Shown: positions 37,427-43,880 of the stretch, one piece after another
How positions within the stretch are numbered: position 1 is the stretch's first letter
How the letters are laid out: every line of letters begins with the position of its first letter
NCBI GenBank assembly: GCA_016931965.1
Contig: JAFGDT010000140.1
Location: 1 to 43,880, forward strand
DNA: 43,880 bases
Origin: a bacterium
Lineage (GTDB): Bacteria; Zhuqueibacterota; QNDG01; DSAB01
Direction: 5' to 3'
The notes under the pieces: model-generated
What the model was told of the DNA's origin: nothing
Databases searched by the model: none
The model's input: the letters and a program-made list of their open reading frames with translations, nothing else
Program-made: the position numbers and the translations under genes

Positions 37427-38071
37427 TCACCTGACCTTTTTCCAGTCTTCGAGAAACCGGCTGATCCCCGAGTCGGTCAGGGGATGTCTGGCAAGTTGTT
37501 CAATCAATTTAAAGGGAATCGTTACACCGTGAGCCCCCATGAGAGCCGACTCCAGCACATGAACCGTTGTTCGGATGCTGGCAACGATGATCTCTGTTTG
37601 GATCTCCGGAAAATTTGAGTAGATGGTGACAATCTGTCCAATCAAATCCATACCGGGACTCGAAATATCATCCAGTCTTCCGACAAAAGGACAGATATAG
37701 GAAGCGCCTGCTTTGGCGGCTAACAAAGCCTGAGTCGGAGAAAAGATTAATGTCAATGCCGTGCCTATTTTTTCAGATTCCAATATCCGTGTTGCTTCCA
37801 GGCCGGATTGTGTAATCGGAATTTTCACAACCACATTGGAAGCCCAGGTGGCGAACTCTTTTCCTTCTTTCACAATGCCTTGGGTATCTTCACGGGTTAC
37901 CTCTGTAAACACCGGTCCTTCAATACAGCGAGCGATTTCGACAATCGCCTTCTTAAAATCCTGTCCCGATTTCTGAATCAACGTTGGATTGGTGGTGACG
38001 CCATCGGCCAAACCGAGTGCCTTTGCTTTTTTCACATCACCGACATCGGCCGTATCCACAAAAAATTTCAT
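37427..38071 (-). CDS. Transaldolase / fructose-6-phosphate aldolase family protein
   Basis: Product of 214 aa, the short TAL/FSA form. It is a TIM barrel with a Schiff-base lysine in VVVKIPIT. MKFFVDTADVGDVKKA and DGVTTNPTLIQKSG open the family, and GTALTLIFSPTQALLAAKAGA and FVGRLDD follow. Short transaldolases exchange dihydroxyacetone or cleave fructose-6-phosphate; sequence cannot tell the two apart here. The start is fixed by GGAGGAG 5 bp before ATG 38071; the open frame upstream overlaps kdsA and is not used. It sits between kdsA and kdsD, so it may feed pentose phosphates to Kdo synthesis. Confidence 0.9.
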   Translation of the reverse strand: MKFFVDTADVGDVKKAKALGLADGVTTNPTLIQKSGQDFKKAIVEIARCIEGPVFTEVTREDTQGIVKEGKEFATWASNVVVKIPITQSGLEATRILESEKIGTALTLIFSPTQALLAAKAGASYICPFVGRLDDISSPGMDLIGQIVTIYSNFPEIQTEIIVASIRTTVHVLESALMGAHGVTIPFKLIEQLARHPLTDSGISRFLEDWKKVR

Positions 38072-38148
38072 CAGGCTCCTCCATCGACTGTTTTCATTCC
38101 CAAATTGGTATTTTCTCCATGAATTTGTGATACCCTTTCTTGAGAAAA

Positions 38149-39042
38149 TCAATATCTATATTTTTGATCTTCCTCAGATTCCATTGATTCGAACGATGAT
38201 GATTCAAGTTCTATTTTCTTCTGCTCCCTCACAAGTAGGTCGATAGGCTGCAGCTGTTCCAGAAGCGGTTCGAGAAGATCGAGCGGCCACATGCTGGCTG
38301 CATCGCAGAGGGCATTCTGACAATCGGGATGGGTTTCAATAAAGATCGCATCGATGCCAGCAGCCACAGCCCCGCGGGAGAGTGCAGGGACAAATCCCGG
38401 TGTCCCCCCTTTCGGATCGGAACTGGAAATCCCGTAAACGCGGATGGCGTGTGTGGGATCGAATACGACAGGGTAGCCCAATCCCCGCATGATGCGGAAG
38501 GATCGCATATCGACGATGAGATTGTGATAACCGAAACAGCTCCCCCGCTCGGTCAATAAAATCTGATGATTCCCTTCTCCTTCTATTTTGCCGATGATAT
38601 TTTGAACGTCGTGGGGATCGAGAAACTGGCCCTTTTTGACATTGACGACCCTGCCCGCCCGGGCAACAGCCAGAGTCAGGCTGGTCTGCATGGACAGATA
38701 AGCGGGAATTTGAATCACATCCAGCACTTGTGCGGCTGCTTCCACATCGTGCTGATTGTGTACATCGGAAAGCACGGGCACGCCGAAGGTATCTTTGACC
38801 TTCTGTAAGATCCTCAATCCCTCTTCCAATCCGGACCCTTGGTATGTCTTCGATGAAGACCGGTTGTCTTTAAGATAGGAAGACTTGAAAATAAAGGGCA
38901 TTTTGAGCTGGTTCGTAATCTGTTGGATTCTCTCGGCTGTGTGCAGAACGATCTCTTCCGACTCGACCACACAAGGACCGGCTATCAGCGCCAGAGGATG
39001 ACTTTCTCCGATAGAAATGGATCCGACTTGAATAACGTGCAT
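38149..39042 (-). CDS. kdsA: 3-deoxy-D-manno-octulosonate-8-phosphate synthase
   Basis: Product of 297 aa. It condenses arabinose-5-phosphate with phosphoenolpyruvate. AGPCVVESEE near 21-30 carries C24, which in the metal-dependent class of KdsA binds the metal (the metal-free class has Asn). FKSSYLKDNRSSSKTYQG and FDPTHAIRVYG are in place. A 25-residue Ser/Glu-rich C-terminal tail (ESSSFESMESEEDQKYRY) is additional. AGGAG lies 5 bp before the ATG, and pyrG ends 8 bp upstream. Confidence 0.94.
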   Translation of the reverse strand: MHVIQVGSISIGESHPLALIAGPCVVESEEIVLHTAERIQQITNQLKMPFIFKSSYLKDNRSSSKTYQGSGLEEGLRILQKVKDTFGVPVLSDVHNQHDVEAAAQVLDVIQIPAYLSMQTSLTLAVARAGRVVNVKKGQFLDPHDVQNIIGKIEGEGNHQILLTERGSCFGYHNLIVDMRSFRIMRGLGYPVVFDPTHAIRVYGISSSDPKGGTPGFVPALSRGAVAAGIDAIFIETHPDCQNALCDAASMWPLDLLEPLLEQLQPIDLLVREQKKIELESSSFESMESEEDQKYRY

Positions 39043-39050
39043 GGGGGCTC

Positions 39051-40688
<1,638 letters not shown>

Positions 40689-41474
40689 TTACTGATCCCG
40701 TATCAAACCGGCATCAACCAGCTGTCGGACTTTGATGAGATCCTCCGGTGTATCCACGCAGATCGTATCGAATTCGGTTTCAGCCACCTTGATGCGATAA
40801 CCATTTTCCAGAGCCCGGAGCTGTTCCAGCTTTTCCACATTCTCAAGGGCGGTGGATTCCCACTGGCTGTATTGAAGTAAAAAATCTTTTCGATAGCTGT
40901 ATATCCCGACATGCTTGTAATAGATCTGGTCCTGTATCCAGGCTTCATGACCCTTTTTATCACGAGAAAAGGGAATTGGACTGCGTGAGAAATAGAGTGC
41001 ATACGATTGTTTATCCACAACCACTTTGGCCGTATTGGGACTGGTGAGCTCTTCGACATTCTTGATCCGTTTCATCAGAGTCCCCATGACGGCCTGATCA
41101 TCTTCCATTAAAATAGAGGTAACGAGATCGATCTCTTTGGGTTCGATGAAGGGTTCGTCAACCTGTATGTTGACAAGGATATCCGCCTCTAAGTCTTTGG
41201 CAACATGGGCAACCCGATCCGTTCCCGAAGCAATTCTGCTGGGAGTCATGATCACTTCCGCACCAATTGCCTGAACCCGGCTGAATATATTTTGATCGTC
41301 AGTCGCCACCAGCACCCTGGACAGCAATTGTGCCCGATGCGCCCTTTCGACGACCCACTGGATCATCGGTTTTCCACCGATATCGACAAGGGGCTTCCCC
41401 GGCAACCGCGATGAATCGAATCGGGCGGGTATGATGCCGACGGCTGTGATCCTGTTTTTCGTCCCTTCGTTCAT
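40689..41474 (-). CDS. kdsB: CMP-Kdo synthetase
   Basis: Product of 261 aa. It activates Kdo with CTP. VGIIPARFDSSRLPGKPLVD is the CTP-binding start, then GKPMIQWVVERA, EVIMTPSRIASGTDRVA and VNIQVDEPFIEP, which binds magnesium, and YYKHVGIYSYRKDFL. All are diagnostic. The ATG overlaps the gatC stop by 4 bp (ATGA). Confidence 0.95.
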   Translation of the reverse strand: MNEGTKNRITAVGIIPARFDSSRLPGKPLVDIGGKPMIQWVVERAHRAQLLSRVLVATDDQNIFSRVQAIGAEVIMTPSRIASGTDRVAHVAKDLEADILVNIQVDEPFIEPKEIDLVTSILMEDDQAVMGTLMKRIKNVEELTSPNTAKVVVDKQSYALYFSRSPIPFSRDKKGHEAWIQDQIYYKHVGIYSYRKDFLLQYSQWESTALENVEKLEQLRALENGYRIKVAETEFDTICVDTPEDLIKVRQLVDAGLIRDQ

Positions 41475-41764
41475 GTCTGATCGATTACTTTAGGAACCCG
41501 GAAAAAGCCTTTGTCCTGTGCGGGCGCATTTTTCAATGCTTCTTCACGGGGCAGCGATGGTTTCACCCGATCTTCCCGCATGACATCGCCTGCATGCTGA
41601 ACATAATAGGTGGGTTCGACGCCGTCCGTATTCAGCTCGTTGAGCTTGTTGACATAGGTCAGAATTTCCTCAAGATGGCCCCGGAATTTCTCGATTTCAT
41701 CCTCTGAGAACTGAAGTTTGGCCAGTTTGGCGATCTTCTCGACATCTTCTTTTTGAATACGCAT
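41471..41764 (-). CDS. gatC: Aspartyl/glutamyl-tRNA amidotransferase subunit C
   Basis: Product of 97 aa. Small subunit that stabilises GatAB, which makes Gln-tRNA or Asn-tRNA by transamidation. VEKIAKLAKLQFSEDEIEKF, LNELNTDGVEPTYYV, REDRVKPSLPREEALKNAP and GFFRVPKVI follow the family end to end. gatA and gatB are not in the window. It is the first gene behind a strong promoter, so it leads the LPS operon. Its presence suggests that at least one amide tRNA is made indirectly. Confidence 0.93.
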   Translation of the reverse strand: MRIQKEDVEKIAKLAKLQFSEDEIEKFRGHLEEILTYVNKLNELNTDGVEPTYYVQHAGDVMREDRVKPSLPREEALKNAPAQDKGFFRVPKVIDQT

Positions 41765-41803
41765 GGATCATCGCACCTTAAAAAATCCGAAAATCATTGG
41801 ATT

Positions 41804-41832
41804 AATATACTGTTTCGCCCCGACATTGTCAA
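41804..41832 (-). promoter_or_regulatory. Sigma-70 promoter of the gatC-LPS operon
   Basis: On the - strand, consensus -35 TTGACA (41827-41832), exactly 17 bp, -10 TATATT (41804-41809, one mismatch). It lies 39 bp before the gatC ATG. It is one of the two closest matches to consensus in the window. Confidence 0.8.
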
Positions 41833-41836
41833 GTTT

Positions 41837-41893
41837 AAAAAAAATCATGGCACACTATTTGTAGAGATCATTTTCCCTCTTTCGTGATGCCAT
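41837..41893 (-). terminator. Intrinsic terminator of the folate/pterin operon
   Basis: On the - strand, ATGGCA and TGCCAT (41888-41893 and 41847-41852) close a long stem-loop, with CAC/GTG below after a bulge, followed by GA and eight T (41837-41844). The loop is about 28 nt, which is long. It lies just before the gatC promoter, so it would insulate it from folK. Confidence 0.45.
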
Positions 41894-41930
41894 AAAATGA
41901 ATGTAGATTTTATCAGCTTGATGATTTTTT

Positions 41931-42314
41931 TTATATCATGAGATCGGGCCACACCTCCAACACACTCTTTCGAAGAAAATCCCTCTCCCGTATATCCTGA
42001 TCCACAACCCTCCCATTCCAGACCACAATATCTAGATCAATGGTCCTCGGTCCGAACCTGTTCGATCCACGGACGCGACCTAGCTGCTTTTCAATTTGAT
42101 GCAGCCAGTCGTCGAGCTCCACAAAATCCATATCGGTTTCAATCAAGACAGTACCATTGAGAAAATTCGGCTGTTCGGTAAAGCCGATGGGTTCTGTTTC
42201 CACGATGGCCGATTCAGCAAGAATGCAATGTTGAAGGCCGATTTGCTCCCTGGCTTTACGGATATGTGCTTCCGGATCGATATTCGATCCCAGGCTGATC
42301 ACGGCTCGATTCAT
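41931..42314 (-). CDS. folK: 2-amino-4-hydroxy-6-hydroxymethyldihydropteridine pyrophosphokinase
   Basis: Product of 127 aa. It pyrophosphorylates hydroxymethyldihydropterin in folate synthesis. RAVISLGSNIDPEAHIRKA is the family start, then NGTVLIETD, and FGPRTIDLDIV carries the substrate/Mg residues. It is on the short side for HPPK (about 160 is common); the end after RTIDLDIV is compact but complete-looking (RERDFLRKSVLEVWPDL). The start is ATG 42314; the frame is open to ATG 42374 but those residues are atypical. Same strand as the folX/folM-like genes. Confidence 0.88.
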   Translation of the reverse strand: MNRAVISLGSNIDPEAHIRKAREQIGLQHCILAESAIVETEPIGFTEQPNFLNGTVLIETDMDFVELDDWLHQIEKQLGRVRGSNRFGPRTIDLDIVVWNGRVVDQDIRERDFLRKSVLEVWPDLMI

Positions 42315-42403
42315 CGTTCTAAATAAAGGATGGTTATCATTCAAATAGTTTAATCTGACTAATCGAACATCCATAAATCTTAAATTATTAAAGGAAGGAT
42401 GTC

Positions 42404-42493
42404 ATGCCTGATATCTTCAATCAGGCATCCAGGCGTGGGCAACTCAATGGGAATCCCTCCATAGATTCCCGCTCAAAACATTACGGGAATGAC
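42404..42493. repeat. REP-like element with competing hairpins
   Basis: ATGCCTGAT/ATCAGGCAT (42404-42412 with 42420-42428, 7-nt loop) is a perfect 9-bp hairpin. GGGAATC/GATTCCC (42449-42455 with 42464-42470) and ATTCCCG/CGGGAAT (42465-42471 with 42484-42490) share an arm and exclude each other. The ends GTCATGCC and GGGAATGAC are close to inverted. It lies in the 281-bp gap between the folX-like gene and folK. Confidence 0.7.
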
Positions 42494-42595
42494 GCTCCCC
42501 TAAAAAAGCCAATGATTTTGGGATTTTTCTCAATTGACTTTCATCCATCTAACCGACGAAAACCGGTTAAATACAAAAAACAATTTGAGGATTTT

Positions 42596-42976
42596 TTATT
42601 CGACAACCAGCTGCCAACTGCCATCCTCTTTTCTTCTTCCTGAACAACAGATCGAGACGGAATCGGCAAAACGGAGCGCCTGCGGTTTGTCGATCTCGAC
42701 AGTGGCCCTGACGACCTTTTCATCTTCCATGACAATGTTTAGCACATGACCGGCCAGTTTGTCCAGCAGATAAAATTTAGAATTCTCGACCTGTTTGATG
42801 ATCCGTTTTTTCATCTTCTTATAATCGACTGTATCAACAAGATGGCCTGTTTCGACCACTCGGTTTCCGTCAAAAACAATCTCGACATTGAGGACGACAT
42901 CCTGTATTTCATTCCGTTCCCAGTCGTTGATGCCGATGATGGTTCTCAGACGAAGATTTTTGATGCGGATGACCAT
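42596..42976 (-). CDS. folX: Dihydroneopterin (triphosphate) aldolase/epimerase, FolX-like
   Basis: Product of 126 aa in the FolB/FolX tunnelling fold. It starts VIRIKNLRLRTIIGI, has QDVVLNVEI, IIKQVENSKFYLLDKLAGHV and ends VEIDKPQALRFADSVS. As I recall the E. coli FolX sequence, these stretches match it closely, more than FolB: KNLRLRT, IIxxVENxxF and ALRxADSVS. FolX epimerises dihydroneopterin triphosphate to the monapterin form. FolB aldolase activity cannot be excluded. GAGGAG lies 8 bp before the ATG. The FolM-like gene ends 13 bp upstream. Confidence 0.68.
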   Translation of the reverse strand: MVIRIKNLRLRTIIGINDWERNEIQDVVLNVEIVFDGNRVVETGHLVDTVDYKKMKKRIIKQVENSKFYLLDKLAGHVLNIVMEDEKVVRATVEIDKPQALRFADSVSICCSGRRKEDGSWQLVVE

Positions 42977-42989
42977 GGCCGGTTCTCCT

Positions 42990-43703
42990 CTATTTGAGAT
43001 GCTCTCCCCCGTCCACCGAAATCACTTCACCCGTGACAAAGGGATTTCCGATAAAGAATTCCACTGCCCGGGCAATATCCTGCGGATCGCCCGTTCGTTT
43101 CAGTGGAATGTGCTCCCCCATCTCTTCGAATTCTTTTTTGCCCATACCGGCTGCAGGCAGTATCAATCCCGGAGCAATGCCATTGACGCGGATATCCGGA
43201 CCGAGCTCCTTGGCCGCCATTCGGGTGAACTCGAAGAGGGCTTTCTTCGAGAGTGTGTAGATGAAGTATTGGATCAAAGTCTTATGAATTTTGGTATCCA
43301 ATATGTTGATGATGAGGCCTTTTTTGCAGATACGGGCAAAATCCTGCGATAGAAAAAAGGGCGTTTTGAAATTGATCTGCACGTATCGATCGAACAAATC
43401 CGGATCAGTCTCCATAAAACGTGCGCGTTTGAATATCGATGCACTGTTGACGAGCAGTGAGAGATCAGGGAATGTCTTTGTAATTTCAGGTATGAGTTTG
43501 GAGACAGCTTTCATATCCCCAAGATCACACTGAAACAGCCCGCACCGTCTCCCTTTTTTTTCTACAAAGGCGCAGACCTCTTTCGCTTCCTTTTCCGAGG
43601 ATTCGTAATGCAGGGCAATGTCGTATCCTTTATCGGCTAAAAACAGCACAATCTCCCTGCCGATCCGCTTCGCCCCCCCGGTTACCAGTGCAGCCTGGGC
43701 CAT
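42990..43703 (-). CDS. folM: FolM/PTR1-like pteridine reductase (SDR family)
   Basis: Product of 237 aa, a short-chain dehydrogenase. The cofactor motif is TGGAKRIG at 8-15. The catalytic set is D136, Y149 and K153 in YTLSK. The usual SDR serine is replaced by Asp with spacing 13 and 4, which is the D-Y-K arrangement of PTR1 and FolM pteridine reductases. The end FVTGEVISVDGGEHLK also matches FolM. The expected reaction is NADPH reduction of dihydromonapterin or dihydrofolate. Start ATG 43703 has AGAGG 5 bp before it. Confidence 0.75.
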   Translation of the reverse strand: MAQAALVTGGAKRIGREIVLFLADKGYDIALHYESSEKEAKEVCAFVEKKGRRCGLFQCDLGDMKAVSKLIPEITKTFPDLSLLVNSASIFKRARFMETDPDLFDRYVQINFKTPFFLSQDFARICKKGLIINILDTKIHKTLIQYFIYTLSKKALFEFTRMAAKELGPDIRVNGIAPGLILPAAGMGKKEFEEMGEHIPLKRTGDPQDIARAVEFFIGNPFVTGEVISVDGGEHLK

Positions 43704-43725
43704 TAAAACCTCTTTTACCAATTTT

Positions 43726-43813
43726 TGTCACCCTGAACTCGTTTCAGGGTCTCATATTATTCTTTGATAAAAATAACGAGATGCTGAAATAAATTAAAGT
43801 TTAGTGCATATGA
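43726..43813. repeat. Hairpin repeat related to the element at 37297-37361
   Basis: ACCCTGAA/TTCAGGGT with loop CTCGT (43730-43750) has the same 8-5-8 form, and nearly the same flanks (TTTTGTCA before, CTCAT after), as ATCCCGAA/TTCGGGAT at 37303-37323. A decayed second half starts GAGATGCTGAAAT near 43779. It lies upstream of the folM-like gene and is part of a dispersed family. Confidence 0.6.
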
Positions 43814-43872
43814 CCATAGGAATTCTTAAATTGGATAGAACTATAAAAAACATCAAGGAGAATCCCTATGGT
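43813..43872 (+). promoter_or_regulatory. Long stem that includes a start codon
   Basis: ACCATAGGAATTC (43813-43825) pairs with GAATCCCTATGGT (43860-43872) with one mismatch. It encloses about 34 nt. The right arm contains the ATG at 43868 and touches the Shine-Dalgarno AAGGAG (43855-43860). It may be a translational switch or one end of an insertion; the gene is cut off, so this is open. Confidence 0.45.
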
Positions 43873-43880
43873 AGATGTAA
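43868..43880 (+). CDS. Start of a gene cut by the window edge
   Basis: ATG GTA GAT GTA follows AAGGAG (43855-43860) by 7 bp. Only four codons (M V D V) are visible. Function cannot be told. It is on the + strand, divergent from the folM-like gene. Confidence 0.45.

Noticed and set aside
37427-38152. Longer form of the aldolase starting at 38152
   Set aside because: It would overlap kdsA, and the GGAGGAG site fixes the start at 38071.

Overview
The window looks like a piece of a Gram-negative, diderm bacterial chromosome with about 5 kb of an integrated mobile element at its left edge. LPS assembly genes (kdsA, kdsB, kdsD, lptA, lptB, lptC), sec genes, sigma-54, HslVU, HflKC and a large CsgG-type lipoprotein point to an outer-membrane organism. 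The gene mix (long GroES-like protein, receiver-only regulators, VanZ-LamG fusion, FabF next to a nitronate-monooxygenase-like flavoprotein) would fit an uncultivated phylum near the FCB group. That placement is inference and weakly supported. TGA is used as a normal stop codon.

Left edge (1-4960): an AT-rich cassette on the + strand holds a small PD-(D/E)XK protein, a compact SNF2-type helicase, a ParB-like protein with a helix-turn-helix, and a Cas4/RecB-like nuclease with two CxxC pairs. A tyrosine integrase follows, which ends just outside the 3' end of a tRNA-Lys gene. This is the classic layout of a tRNA-targeted integrative element. The far end is outside the window. No phage structural genes are visible.

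Middle (5-22 kb, mostly - strand): secD-secF-STAS-purA runs toward the tRNA. An envelope operon follows: outer-membrane barrel, rhomboid protease, amidase and murI, behind a good sigma-70 promoter. Next are leuS and a VanZ-LamG membrane protein, a divergent GroES-like gene, three receiver-only response regulators behind a 57-residue XRE-type regulator, and divergent CsgG-TPR and NlpC/P60 lipoproteins.

Right part (22-44 kb, - strand): a proteostasis/metabolism run reads hflK-hflC-hslV-hslU then argF-acyltransferase-proline dehydrogenase. Upstream of it is a long LPS superoperon, gatC-kdsB-pyrG-kdsA-tal-kdsD-lptC-lptA-lptB-fabF-flavoprotein-rpoN, which starts from a near-consensus promoter. PyrG supplies CTP for CMP-Kdo. 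The aldolase and KdsD touch the pentose phosphates that become Kdo. FabF belongs to acyl-chain synthesis. The right edge carries a pterin cluster (folM-like, folX-like, folK).

The best candidates for something new are the helicase/ParB/nuclease cassette beside tRNA-Lys, a nested inverted-repeat element inside the LPS operon at 37268-37399, two further hairpin repeats near the right edge, and a stem that hides the start codon of the last, truncated gene.
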